NCBI GenBank assembly: GCA_027452045.1
Contig: DAIDHH010000036.1
Location: 1-53,043 of the forward strand
Direction: 5' to 3'
Origin: Gammaproteobacteria bacterium
Lineage (GTDB): Bacteria > Pseudomonadota > Gammaproteobacteria > Steroidobacterales > Steroidobacteraceae
Length of the DNA: 53,043 nt
This document shows positions 19,006 through 27,486 of this stretch, one piece after another. Under the pieces are notes generated by a model. The model did not search any database and had not been told where the DNA came from. It was given only the letters and a program-made list of their open reading frames with translations. How positions within the stretch are numbered: position 1 is the stretch's first letter; each line of letters starts with the position of its first letter. A program made the translations under genes and the position numbers.

Positions 19006-19472
19006 CGTGCCTCCCGCAGCTCACGCGCCGCCCGATGGATCGCCGTCCGGATGCGCGGGTAAGTGCCGCAGCGGCAGATGTTGCCCGCCATCGCGGCATC
19101 GATATCCCCATCGGTCGGCTCGGGCGTGTTGCGCAGCAGCGCCACGGCGCTCATGATCTGCCCCGCCTGACAATACCCGCACTGCGGCACCCCGAGGGCG
19201 AGCCACGCCGCCTGGACGGCGCGGCCGATGGGATCGTGCCCGGCCCCTTCGATGGTGGTGATGGATTTGCCCTCGACTGCGCCCACGGGCGTCACGCAGG
19301 TACGCACTGGCTGCCCCTCCACGTGGACGGTGCAGGCCCCGCACAGCCCCATGCCGCAGCCGAATTTCGCGCCGGTGAGCCCGAGCTCATCGCGCAACAC
19401 CCAAAGAAGCGGGGTATCGGCCGCCGCTTCCACCGCTATGGAACGTTCGTTGATGCGCAGCGTCAACGCCAT
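19002..19472 (-). CDS. 2Fe-2S subunit of the molybdenum dehydrogenase
   Basis: A 156-residue small subunit with two 2Fe-2S sites: a plant-type ferredoxin site ([14 protein letters not shown] plus a cysteine in VRTCVTPVG) and an alpha-helical site ([11 protein letters not shown] and [10 protein letters not shown]). It passes electrons from the molybdenum centre to the cytochrome. The start at ATG 19472 gives the canonical N-terminus [12 protein letters not shown]; a frame opening at 19562 overlaps the cytochrome gene. No signal peptide, as expected if it is exported together with the Tat-signal-bearing large subunit. Confidence 0.92.
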   Translation of the reverse strand: MALTLRINERSIAVEAAADTPLLWVLRDELGLTGAKFGCGMGLCGACTVHVEGQPVRTCVTPVGAVEGKSITTIEGAGHDPIGRAVQAAWLALGVPQCGYCQAGQIMSAVALLRNTPEPTDGDIDAAMAGNICRCGTYPRIRTAIHRAARELREAR

Positions 19473-19483
19473 GGCCTCTCCGA

Positions 19484-20035
19484 TCAGCTTTTGGGCGAGG
19501 AGGAGTTTACTCCGACGGCATACGCGGCGCCGTAGACAGTGAGGCCCGCAGGCACCGCGCACCGGGTCCCGAGGTGCGCCACGACCTGCTCACGATAGGG
19601 CGTGAGCCCGGTCTGGGTCAGTGGCTCGCGACGCAGCCGCGCCACCTCCGCCACCGTGTATCGATGCGCCTCACGACCACCGGCGACAGGCGCCCCGAGA
19701 TCGAAGACCACCCAGTTCATCACCCGGGTCAGCATCCGATCCGAGAGGCTGCTCAGGGCCACATCCGGCAGGCGCACGATGAACTGCCGCCCCTGGCGCG
19801 TGCAGAGGAAACTGCCCGTCAGAGCCTTGAGCGTCGGCACTGCCTGCGGCGCCGACACGCCCTCGACGCCGTGACAGCCCCCACAGGAGGTGAGGTACGC
19901 CACCTGTACCGCGGACAGCCGGCTCACTTTGCGCCCCGGATGGGCCCGAGCCGGCGGCGCGGTGGCGGCCGCAGCGCCCGCCACCGCGACCAGCAGCCCG
20001 CAGAGGATCAGCTTCAGCGCGCGAGGAGTCTTCAT
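19484..20035 (-). CDS. Mono-heme cytochrome c, periplasmic
   Basis: A 183-residue exported protein with a signal peptide ([20 protein letters not shown]) and a single heme site, Cys51-Gly-Gly-Cys54-His55, in [17 protein letters not shown] methionine in [11 protein letters not shown] may be the second axial ligand. It probably accepts electrons from the molybdoenzyme, the TTQ amine dehydrogenase or both. ATG 20035 is followed at once by the leader, and the gene lies 20 bases after the TTQ small subunit and 11 bases before the 2Fe-2S subunit. Only one CXXCH is present, so it is not a MauG-type di-heme enzyme. Confidence 0.87.
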   Translation of the reverse strand: MKTPRALKLILCGLLVAVAGAAAATAPPARAHPGRKVSRLSAVQVAYLTSCGGCHGVEGVSAPQAVPTLKALTGSFLCTRQGRQFIVRLPDVALSSLSDRMLTRVMNWVVFDLGAPVAGGREAHRYTVAEVARLRREPLTQTGLTPYREQVVAHLGTRCAVPAGLTVYGAAYAVGVNSSSPKS

Positions 20036-20055
20036 GGCGGTCCACCCCACATGAC

Positions 20056-20595
20056 CTATTCCGCCAACCCGACGAGCACCGCCATCGAGCAGTGATACTC
20101 GAAGCTCTGCGTGCCGAAGCACCAGATGATGTGGTTGTTCGCCTGCGGGCGGTAGATCGGCATGGCGTGATCGGTGTTGAGACAGCTGCACTGATTGCAC
20201 TCGTTGGGGCCGCAGCAGTCGCGATAGGCGATGAGGTAGGCGCGCTGATCATCCGGATTGATGCAGCTGCCGATCCACGAGGTGGGCGAGGGCTGCGAGC
20301 CCGGCGGGCAGGAGTGCGTGCTGCCACCGCAGCACGAGCACAGATTCCCGTCAATTCCGCAGTAGCGCCAGTAGTTGCACGCGGTATCGTCGTGCGTCTG
20401 CGCTGCGTGGCTGAAGTCGGTGCCCTTCTGCGCAGGCGCCGCGGCGTCCGCCGCGCGTGCCCGCTGCACCGGCAGCAATGGGAAAGCCGGCGCCGCGACC
20501 AGCAGCGCCCCGAGCCGTGAGAGCGCGCTGCGCCTGGAGAGACGACCGGCCAGCCGTCGCGTCACCCGTTCACCCCAGTTGTCGAGTCGGTTCAT
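20056..20595 (-). CDS. TTQ amine dehydrogenase small subunit
   Basis: A 179-residue catalytic subunit of a methylamine/aromatic amine dehydrogenase. The tryptophans expected to form tryptophan tryptophylquinone are Trp107 (PTSWIGSC) and Trp158 (IIWCFG). Asp82 (YCGIDGN) and Asp126 (YRDCCG) match the conserved catalytic acids. Fourteen cysteines (73 to 169) keep the spacing I recall for aromatic amine dehydrogenase. The leader is long and Tat-like (LSRRSALSRLGALL). The enzyme oxidises primary amines to aldehyde and ammonia in the periplasm. It lies 4 bases after the large subunit, in the order large then small without mauE and mauD between them; those two lie about 6 kb upstream in the same gene run. 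Substrate is not predictable from sequence alone. Confidence 0.93.
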   Translation of the reverse strand: MNRLDNWGERVTRRLAGRLSRRSALSRLGALLVAAPAFPLLPVQRARAADAAAPAQKGTDFSHAAQTHDDTACNYWRYCGIDGNLCSCCGGSTHSCPPGSQPSPTSWIGSCINPDDQRAYLIAYRDCCGPNECNQCSCLNTDHAMPIYRPQANNHIIWCFGTQSFEYHCSMAVLVGLAE

Positions 20596-20599
20596 GATG

Positions 20600-21796
20600 T
20601 CATTCCCCCCTTACGCCCACCAGAGCGGGTGTCACGATCTGTGTCGCCCGCAGCACCGCCCCGCTTTCGGGGCTCATCACCCACAGCCACTTGTGCGAGA
20701 GCGCAAAAAGCAGAGGATGCGCATCCTGCGTGACTGCCACGAGGTACGCCGACTCCGGCACCGCCCAACGATGGAGCAGCCGGTGGGTGCGCGCATCGAG
20801 CACCCAGATCTCGGTCCCCGCCTTCTCGAAGCTCCACGGTGGCCCCTCGTGCATCAGCACGAACAGCCGTCCTCGCGAGCGTTCGTAGGCAGCCGGCACC
20901 TGACCACCGGGCCGCCAGGTGATTTGACCCACGTGCGAGGTGGCGGGCGACAGCCCCGCGGCCTGCTCGATCGACCAGGGCTTGTCGAACTTCGGCGTAT
21001 CGGCCAGATGCACCGGGTGTACCCAGCCGTCGTAGGTGATGAACAGCGCAAGACCGCTCGCGGGGTCGCCGATGCTCTCGTCCATGACCGGGTCGGTCAT
21101 GACGTCGAAGAAGCGCTTGGTCCGGTGGACCGAGTATTTGCCCTGCGCGCTCGCATCGCTCACCGCGAGCGAGCCATCCGCGCAGAGCGAGGCGAAGCCT
21201 CGCTGCCCGAATGGAAACACCAGGCCGCAGCCGGGAATCTCCACCGAATCGACCACCTTGCGCGCACGCAGATCGACGACCGTGACCGCGGGAGCGGGCT
21301 GGAAGCTGTAGTTGTAAGCGTAATGCCCATCGGCGGAGAGCACGAAGCTGTGCGTCTTCGGATCCGAGATCAGACGTCCGGGCAGCGTGATCTCGCCCTC
21401 GTTGGCGAGCGTCGGCCCGCCGTAAATCGACAGCACATCCTCGCGCGTACCCCGGTTGCCGAGCGCCCAGTACGTCTCCGAGATGTACAGCGTCTTGCCG
21501 TCCGGCGCCCACGCGAAATTCGCATACTGCGAAGAGTAGACGCTTGCGACCAGCCCGCCGGAGTCCCCATTGATGATGCGCACTCCGCCGTCGGTGATTC
21601 CGTCCATGCCGCTGTATGCGACATCGTGGGCGGAGAGGCCCGCGAAGGGCGTCACGCCCGCCATCTCGCTTTGCAGCACGGGCGGCGTCGCCGCGCCCGC
21701 CGCCCGCGTGGCCGCACCGGGCCCCATGGCGACCAACATCGACAATGCGGCGACGCCAATGGCCGCTTTGTTCGCCTCATGCGCGATTCGCTTCAT
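20600..21796 (-). CDS. TTQ amine dehydrogenase large subunit
   Basis: A 398-residue exported beta-propeller subunit of the MauB/AauB family. After a hydrophobic leader the propeller repeats appear, for example NGDSGGLVASVYSSQYANFA, TYWALGNRGTREDVLSIYGG, LSADGHYAYNYSFQPAPAVT and VLDARTHRLLHRWAVP. It cradles the TTQ-bearing small subunit encoded immediately downstream. Its first 20 bases lie inside the end of the spermidine-dehydrogenase-like gene, which implies coupled translation of the flavoprotein and the TTQ enzyme. Confidence 0.92.
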   Translation of the reverse strand: MKRIAHEANKAAIGVAALSMLVAMGPGAATRAAGAATPPVLQSEMAGVTPFAGLSAHDVAYSGMDGITDGGVRIINGDSGGLVASVYSSQYANFAWAPDGKTLYISETYWALGNRGTREDVLSIYGGPTLANEGEITLPGRLISDPKTHSFVLSADGHYAYNYSFQPAPAVTVVDLRARKVVDSVEIPGCGLVFPFGQRGFASLCADGSLAVSDASAQGKYSVHRTKRFFDVMTDPVMDESIGDPASGLALFITYDGWVHPVHLADTPKFDKPWSIEQAAGLSPATSHVGQITWRPGGQVPAAYERSRGRLFVLMHEGPPWSFEKAGTEIWVLDARTHRLLHRWAVPESAYLVAVTQDAHPLLFALSHKWLWVMSPESGAVLRATQIVTPALVGVRGE

Positions 21797-23870
21797 ATTC
21801 CGCCCCCTTGGTATTGTGGGACACGAAAGGATACGCGAGCTTCTCCAGCGCCTGCTCCACCGCCCAGTGCGCGGTCAGGAACGCGGCATCGGTGTGCGGG
21901 CTCGCCGCCGCATCGGAGTTGGCCACCGAAATCCGCCCGAACGGCTGGCGGGCGCTGACGCAGGAGCGCTCCGGTGTTTCGGTGAACACCCAGTCCATGG
22001 GATCGTAGAGACTGCTGTAGGTGTAGGAGAACCCGTGGCACCAGCGGTTTACCATGATGCCGAGAATGTCGTTGCGCGGGTCGAACCCGCCCGGCCCGAG
22101 AATGCGCGCGAGCTGCTCGCGGATGTTGCGCTCGAAGCTCTGGAACGAGGTGCCGAGGAGCTCCGCCCGACCCATGCGGTACTGCTCCTTGCGCGCATGC
22201 CCCGGGAAATTCGGGTAACGCGTCAGCGACAGCGCGATCGGATCGCGTGGCGTGGCGGAGTGGCGCAATTCCCCGAGATCCACCGGCTCTGGCAGCCACA
22301 GCCGGTCATGGTACATGGTGGAGCTGCGGACCGCCCGCACGCCGAGCTTCTCGAACGCCTTCCAGTTCTTCAGGAACACGGTCGTGTAAGCGAGCGGCGC
22401 CTTGATGTTGTAGGCCAAGGCGTCCTTCTGCGCCTTCGGGAGCTCGGGAACGACGTACGGGATCATCATGTTCCAGTTGGCCATGATGCAGTAGCGGGCC
22501 CGCACGTCATAGAGCTTGCCGGTGGCACTCGCGGAGGGACTGTAGGATACGATGACTTCCGTGGCGCTCGACGGATCGCCGTCGTGGCGCGCGTTGAGCA
22601 CCGTACTGTCGAGGCGGATGCGCGTCGAGTTTGCCGCATGGTCGAGCCTTGAGTAATCGACCCGGGCCATGCCGACATCCTCCTGGGTCGTGCCGGGGAC
22701 GGCGTCGGGGATGAGCTTGCGCAACAACAGTCGCACCAGAGTGGCGTTACCGTCGGGAAAGTGTACATCACCGTGACCCGGCCGTTGGCGGCCGTGCATG
22801 CCGCCCGGCAGGTCCGCGAGCAGCCCGCGCGGCAGCGGCTCGAGCTTCAGCCCCTGGAATCCCGGCGCACCCATCGCCCAGGCGAACAGCGCAGGCATCA
22901 CGTCCGCACCCGTGCCGAATACGGTGCGCCCGTAGCCGCGGTAGAACCAGTACGCCTGCTTGTCGAGCCTCAAGACCTGCAGCAGATAGTCCTCGAAGCT
23001 CATGCGAGCCAGGCGCAGCAGCTTCTCGCTCTGGCTCATTCCCGCCAGGGGATCGGGCTGCGCGGCGCTCTGCAGGCGCTTCAGATCGGCTTTGGCTTGC
23101 TCGGGCAACGGCATGGCGCGCAGGAAGTCCTCGCCGAAGAGCGGCTGCGAATCCCCCGCGAATGTCGTTGGCCACTCCCCCGAATCTCGCGGCTGGATCG
23201 CCAGACGGTCGGCCCCCCAGGTCTCGCGGTCGAAGAAATATCCCAGGCGCAACCCCATCGAGTCATACAGGCGCTCGTTCGTCTCGTTCGCCTTGACATA
23301 GCGCGGCAGATCGACCCCGATGTCATCGAGCACCTCCTTCGCCCACTGGTTGTAGCGATCGGGCGACTCGATGTCGTAGGTGCCCCCGTTGACCACCAGG
23401 GTGTGGCCACCGTAGTGGAACTCGTTGCGCCGCGCATGACCGCCCACGTCGTCGTTGTTGTCGAGGATCAGCACCCGCGCGCCGCGACCGACGCCCTTGT
23501 GGAAGAAATGCGCGGCCGCGAGTCCGCTCAACCCTCCCCCGACCACCACGAGATCATAGGTCTCCCCAGTGTGCTCGGCGCCACCGAGATCCACCTTGCG
23601 CGTGTCGCGAAGGTGATGGGCCGCGGTAAACGAGCCTGGCGCGAGGCCGCGGATCCCGGTGCGCATCGGTGGATAAGGATAGGTCTCATCCGGGCTCGGG
23701 ACCGGGGCGCTCGGCGAGTCGGCGGGCTTGCCCGCGGCAAGCGCCGTATCGGGCAGAGCGAGCGAGCCGGCGACCATCGCCACGCCATTCAGAAAATCCC
23801 GGCGCGAGATGTCACGATCCATCCCGAGCGAGTGGTCGGAGTCTGAGGGCCGGTCGCTCGGCTTTTTCAT
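21777..23870 (-). CDS. Spermidine-dehydrogenase-like FAD oxidoreductase
   Basis: A 697-residue flavoprotein with a Tat signal (DISRRDFLNGVAMVAG, Arg23-Arg24) and an FAD-binding start VVVGGGLSGLAAAHFF (glycines from residue 111), followed by LDNNDDVGGHARRNEF. This N-terminal layout is that of Pseudomonas aeruginosa spermidine dehydrogenase SpdH, a heme- and FAD-containing enzyme that cleaves spermidine in the periplasm. The C-terminus (RISVANSDAAASPHTDAAFLTAHWA) closes the FAD fold. It is about 75 residues longer than SpdH as I recall it. It overlaps the TTQ large subunit by 20 bases. Spermidine or another polyamine is a reasonable but unproven substrate. Confidence 0.82.
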   Translation of the reverse strand: MKKPSDRPSDSDHSLGMDRDISRRDFLNGVAMVAGSLALPDTALAAGKPADSPSAPVPSPDETYPYPPMRTGIRGLAPGSFTAAHHLRDTRKVDLGGAEHTGETYDLVVVGGGLSGLAAAHFFHKGVGRGARVLILDNNDDVGGHARRNEFHYGGHTLVVNGGTYDIESPDRYNQWAKEVLDDIGVDLPRYVKANETNERLYDSMGLRLGYFFDRETWGADRLAIQPRDSGEWPTTFAGDSQPLFGEDFLRAMPLPEQAKADLKRLQSAAQPDPLAGMSQSEKLLRLARMSFEDYLLQVLRLDKQAYWFYRGYGRTVFGTGADVMPALFAWAMGAPGFQGLKLEPLPRGLLADLPGGMHGRQRPGHGDVHFPDGNATLVRLLLRKLIPDAVPGTTQEDVGMARVDYSRLDHAANSTRIRLDSTVLNARHDGDPSSATEVIVSYSPSASATGKLYDVRARYCIMANWNMMIPYVVPELPKAQKDALAYNIKAPLAYTTVFLKNWKAFEKLGVRAVRSSTMYHDRLWLPEPVDLGELRHSATPRDPIALSLTRYPNFPGHARKEQYRMGRAELLGTSFQSFERNIREQLARILGPGGFDPRNDILGIMVNRWCHGFSYTYSSLYDPMDWVFTETPERSCVSARQPFGRISVANSDAAASPHTDAAFLTAHWAVEQALEKLAYPFVSHNTKGAEYEANRA

Positions 23871-23874
23871 GACC

Positions 23875-24786
23875 TCACAGAACTCCGTCGCTCTTCACGT
23901 GCGGGGCGGCGGGAGTGCGCCCGGCCATACGCTCGCGGCGCGCAGAGCGCAACATCGCCACCGAGGCGTAGAGCACCACCGCCGCCACAAGCCAGCGCAG
24001 CGTGTGCAGAGGCAGCCTCTTGACGATGAACGCGGCGATCAGCACCCCGGCCACACCGGCGGTGGCGAACCCGAGCGCGGGCCCCCAGGCAAAGCGGCGG
24101 CTGCGCAGAAAGCGCACTCCGGCCACCGGCAGCATCACCCCGCCCGAGCCCATCATGATGGGGAAGGCGGCGCGCAGATTGAACCCGAGCAGCGCCAGCA
24201 CCACCATGGTCGGGGCGTACCAGCCGATGCCCACGGTGGACAGCGCTCCCAGAATGAAGTTGGTCGCCACGGCCGCGACGAACCGCCAGCCGCTCAAGGA
24301 GAGGGCCACGCCCCCGACGGGAAACGCACCGAGGTTCCCCATGACGAACGAGACCGCTGCGATCAGCAGGGCAGCGCCCATGAACAGTTGGATCGCGCGG
24401 CGGCGCATGCGGCTCACGATCCCCGCGCCGAGCCACGCACCGGCCGTGGCGCTGCCCACCATGGCGAGCAGCAGCTTCGGATCGACGGTGATGAGGGTGA
24501 CGAAAATGACGGTCTCGGCCATGCCGACCGAGACGCTGCCCACCGTGAGGGTGCCGGGGATGAGCTCATCATCCGGCCGGCCGCGAAACTTGTAGAGCGC
24601 CGTCGTCGTCGCGTAGGAGCCGATACCGAGCGCATCGCCGAAGTTGGTGAGGAACCCGATGCCGAGGTCTGACCAGCTGGGCCGCTCGCGCAGCTCGCGG
24701 CGGCGCGCCAGGGCCAGCCACTGCGCGAAGAATATCGCGCCGAGGATCGCGATCAGCGCGAACAGTCCGATCTTGGCGGGACTCAT
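23875..24786 (-). CDS. TSUP/TauE-SafE family membrane permease
   Basis: A 303-residue integral membrane protein with about eight hydrophobic helices, starting IGLFALIAILGAIFFAQWLAL and including FVTLITVDPKLLLAMVGSATAG and LSTVGIGWYAPTMVVLALLG. These are features of the TSUP (DUF81) family, whose known members move sulfite, sulfoacetate or related anions. Its ATG overlaps the stop of the PuuB-like oxidase gene and it ends 4 bases before the SpdH-like gene, so it is embedded in the amine operon. It may export or import an acid product of the pathway; that is inference. Confidence 0.85.
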   Translation of the reverse strand: MSPAKIGLFALIAILGAIFFAQWLALARRRELRERPSWSDLGIGFLTNFGDALGIGSYATTTALYKFRGRPDDELIPGTLTVGSVSVGMAETVIFVTLITVDPKLLLAMVGSATAGAWLGAGIVSRMRRRAIQLFMGAALLIAAVSFVMGNLGAFPVGGVALSLSGWRFVAAVATNFILGALSTVGIGWYAPTMVVLALLGFNLRAAFPIMMGSGGVMLPVAGVRFLRSRRFAWGPALGFATAGVAGVLIAAFIVKRLPLHTLRWLVAAVVLYASVAMLRSARRERMAGRTPAAPHVKSDGVL

Positions 24787-26096
24787 GCGCCCACCCTGGC
24801 CGGGGCTCGCCTCAAACCGCGCTCGAGCGCATCCCGTGCCTGCAGGTACTGGATGGTCGCCCGGGCGCCCACGCGGCTCAAGGCGTGCAGGCGGATCGGC
24901 TGGACGGGGGTGACTGGGAAATCGAGGCTCGCGGAGGTCTCACCGAGCGCGCGGCGTGCCAACAGGCGCCCCATGGCGGTCGCCATCGCGACCCCGCGGC
25001 CGTTGTACCCGAGCCCCGCCAGCAACCCCGGCGCGGGCTCGTGCAGGTGCGGTATGCCGTCCCGGGTCATCGCCACGAAGCCTCCCCATCGATACTCGAG
25101 CGGTACGCCTGCGAGCTCGGGGTAAAGGTCGCACACCGCCCGTTCGTGGGCGCGCGTATGAACCGGAACAGGCACATCGCCATACGAGCCGCGCGTGCCG
25201 AGGACCAGCCGCCCGCTGGCGTCGAGCCTGAAATAACGCAGTATCCGCTGCGTGTCGGAAACCGACTGTCCCTCGGGCAGGATGCGTGCGCGCAGGCTTG
25301 CCGGGAGCGGCGCGGTGGCAACCTGTATCGAGGGCACCGCGACGACGGTGCGGCGCAATGCATTGAAGGTCCGATCGGTGTACGCATCCGTGGCGACGAT
25401 CACGGTCTTTGCGGTGACGGCACCTTGCTCAGTCTCGAGGCGCCACTCATCGCCAGCGCGCGAGAACCGTCGCGCCGCGCTCGAGGTGAACAGACGTGCC
25501 CCGCACTCCTGGGCGGCCCGCGCGAGGCCGCGCAGATACGCGAGCGGCTGCACGGTTCCGCCGCGTCGGTCGATCCAGCCCCCGCAGTAACGCGCCGTGC
25601 CCGTGAGGCGCGCCGCATCGCGGTCAGACAGCACGGCCGTGTCGGCACCACGGCTGCGCCATTGGGCGGCGCGCCGCTCGAGCGGACCAACTTGCCGCTC
25701 GCTGACGGCCAGTTGTATCCAGCCGGCGCGCACCGCGTCGCACTTGATCGAATACCGGCGGATGAGATCGAACACCAGATCGGGCGCGGTGCCCGAGCAG
25801 GCGATGAGCTGTGCGCCCACGCGCTCGCCGTACAAGGATTCGAGCGTGTCGGGATCGTGCTTCAGGCCGGCGATCACCTGGCCGCCATTGAGCCCCGAGC
25901 CACCGGCGCCGATCTCCGCGGCCTCCAGCACCACGACGTCGCGGCCCCCCGAGGCCGCATGCAGGGCGGCCGAAAGGCCCGTATAGCCGGCGCCGACCAC
26001 CACCACTTCGGCGCGCGTCTCGCTCGATAGGCGCGGCAGAGCCGCCATCGGCGTGCAGGATGCAGCCCAGAGCGAACCGACCGGCTGCGACGTCAA
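24783..26096 (-). CDS. PuuB/OrdL-like FAD-dependent amine oxidase
   Basis: A 437-residue member of the DadA/DAO fold resembling gamma-glutamylputrescine oxidase. The dinucleotide motif is VVVVGAGYTGLSAALH, followed by VVLEAAEIGAGGSGLNGGQV; the end has GLGYNGRGVAMATAMGRLLA. The preceding SLWAASCTP stretch aligns with the SYYAAS lead of PuuB, so I keep the TTG start at 26096, which is the first usable start after an in-frame TAA; ATG 26048 would remove that stretch. No signal peptide, hence cytoplasmic. In this operon it may oxidise a glutamylated or free amine after uptake. Confidence 0.83.
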   Translation of the reverse strand: MTSQPVGSLWAASCTPMAALPRLSSETRAEVVVVGAGYTGLSAALHAASGGRDVVVLEAAEIGAGGSGLNGGQVIAGLKHDPDTLESLYGERVGAQLIACSGTAPDLVFDLIRRYSIKCDAVRAGWIQLAVSERQVGPLERRAAQWRSRGADTAVLSDRDAARLTGTARYCGGWIDRRGGTVQPLAYLRGLARAAQECGARLFTSSAARRFSRAGDEWRLETEQGAVTAKTVIVATDAYTDRTFNALRRTVVAVPSIQVATAPLPASLRARILPEGQSVSDTQRILRYFRLDASGRLVLGTRGSYGDVPVPVHTRAHERAVCDLYPELAGVPLEYRWGGFVAMTRDGIPHLHEPAPGLLAGLGYNGRGVAMATAMGRLLARRALGETSASLDFPVTPVQPIRLHALSRVGARATIQYLQARDALERGLRRAPARVGA

Positions 26097-26116
26097 GGAC
26101 CCACCCCGCTCATGTA

Positions 26117-26142
26117 TTGATTATCGATATTAGTTAATCGAA
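26117..26142. promoter_or_regulatory. AT-rich dyad upstream of the PuuB-like gene
   Basis: TTGATTA and TAATCGAA form an inverted repeat (GATTA/TAATC core) around an 11-base centre, within the only AT-rich patch of the 239-base gap between mauD and the PuuB-like gene. It lies 21-46 bases upstream of the TTG start, where a promoter and operator would be. No convincing -35/-10 pair could be fixed. The rest of this gap (26143-26335) holds no recognisable gene. Confidence 0.4.
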
Positions 26143-26335
26143 CTGTGTCCGAAGCATAGGACAGCTTCGAGGTAGCGTCAATGAATCGCCGGGAGCGAGT
26201 CATGACGGTGCGCAGCACCGGCCCCGAAGGGGCGACTCCCAGGATGGGACGAGCAACGAATCATTGCACCGCGCGCCCCTAACGCAGGCGCGCGCCGCCG
26301 GCGCCGATCCCGCAGGACTTTCGGGGGCGGGTGGG

Positions 26336-26929
26336 TCAGGTAGAGGGCGCGGCGCGCCGGGCGAGGTATTCCTGCACCGAGCGCAATCCCAGCTCGTGCG
26401 CGCTCACCAGGCTCTCGAGGTGCTCGCGGCTGTTGACCAGACCCTGTGCCGCGATGACACCGAGCTCGTTCACCAGCACCGCGTAGGGAAGCTTGGCGAC
26501 CTGGAACGCGCGGCCGGCTTCGGGCGCATCGGCAAAGCGCTCGGGCGCGAGGTCGAAGCGGCGCGCCATCTGTCGCTGTTGGTCGAGGTCGCCGTCCCCC
26601 ACCAGCAGCAGATCGAGCTTCTCGCTCTCGGCGAATGCTTTGACGACGGGCAGGAGGGACTTGCAGATCGGGCAGGTTGGCGAGACGAAAAAGAGCAGCC
26701 GCAGCGCACCGCCCGGTCTTGGCCCACCGATCTCGACCGCACCGTCTGCCAGGGTGCGCACCGTGAGCCGGGGCGCTGACTCCCCGGTCTGCGGTCCACG
26801 CCCCAGGGCGAGCGCCCCGACTGGAGCGATGCGCTCGTGCAGCACCCCCACCTGCCGGGCCAGGGCCAAGACCGCCACCGAGAGTGCGATGACAGCGATC
26901 CACAACATCACCTGGGAGATGAGCAACAT
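26336..26929 (-). CDS. mauD: MauD-like thioredoxin-fold protein
   Basis: A 197-residue membrane-anchored protein with one N-terminal helix (VMLWIAVIALSVAVLALA) and a thioredoxin-like domain whose active site is Cys86-Pro-Ile-Cys89 in FVSPTCPICKSLLPVV. MauD is needed to form the many disulfides of the TTQ small subunit in the periplasm. The ATG shares a base with the mauE stop (TGATG). Its presence strongly supports a functional TTQ enzyme in this operon. Confidence 0.9.
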   Translation of the reverse strand: MLLISQVMLWIAVIALSVAVLALARQVGVLHERIAPVGALALGRGPQTGESAPRLTVRTLADGAVEIGGPRPGGALRLLFFVSPTCPICKSLLPVVKAFAESEKLDLLLVGDGDLDQQRQMARRFDLAPERFADAPEAGRAFQVAKLPYAVLVNELGVIAAQGLVNSREHLESLVSAHELGLRSVQEYLARRAAPST

Positions 26930-27486
26930 CACGCGAACCTTTTTTGAAGCTCTGCCGAGGAGTGGCGCAGGGACAGCAGCTGGTCGAAGGCCCGGTAGAG
27001 CGCGTACGCGGCAAGTCCCGCTCCCACGCCGTCGATCCACTGCAGCGGCCCCACGGGCGGGCTCGTGACACCAAAGAGCGGCACCAGCGCGGCCGAGACC
27101 AGGAGGTTGCGCAACACGAGTCCGACGCTCAACCGCTGCCGCAGTCCCGACTGAAAGCACCCACAGTCGATCTCGCGCCGCCCGCGTGCGAGGTTGATCG
27201 CCATCGCAAGGGCAAAGGCGCAAAGGAGTGCGATCGCGAGCGCCGTGCCCGCCTCGAGCCGCAGGCCGCTCGCGAGCGACACTGCGGTCAGGATCTCCAG
27301 GCCCAAGATCAACCACCCCGCCGTGGCGGCCAACGGCTCGGGCAGCAACCGGTAATTGGCCACCACGCCCGCGAGTTCGTGGCGGTGCCTGAGCTTGCCC
27401 GCAGCCGCCGTGGCGAAGATCAGCGCGCCGAGCAGGCGGCAGGCGAGCGCCACGGAGGGATCGATCGTCATGGTGTCGCCCGTCAC
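26929..27486 (-). CDS. mauE: MauE-like membrane protein
   Basis: A 185-residue membrane protein of the MauE/DoxX-like family with four hydrophobic segments, including LACRLLGALIFATAAAGKL and WLILGLEILTAVSLASGL. The cysteine pair in REIDCGCFQSG is the conserved MauE feature, and with MauD it acts in maturation of the TTQ subunit. The first ATG (27486) overlaps the aminotransferase stop as ATGA; ATG 27471 is an alternative. Confidence 0.9.
   Translation of the reverse strand: MTGDTMTIDPSVALACRLLGALIFATAAAGKLRHRHELAGVVANYRLLPEPLAATAGWLILGLEILTAVSLASGLRLEAGTALAIALLCAFALAMAINLARGRREIDCGCFQSGLRQRLSVGLVLRNLLVSAALVPLFGVTSPPVGPLQWIDGVGAGLAAYALYRAFDQLLSLRHSSAELQKRFA

Noticed and set aside
19484-20035. 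The operon cytochrome as a MauG-type TTQ-maturing enzyme
   Set aside because: Only one CXXCH is present and the protein is 183 residues; MauG needs two heme sites and is about twice as long.
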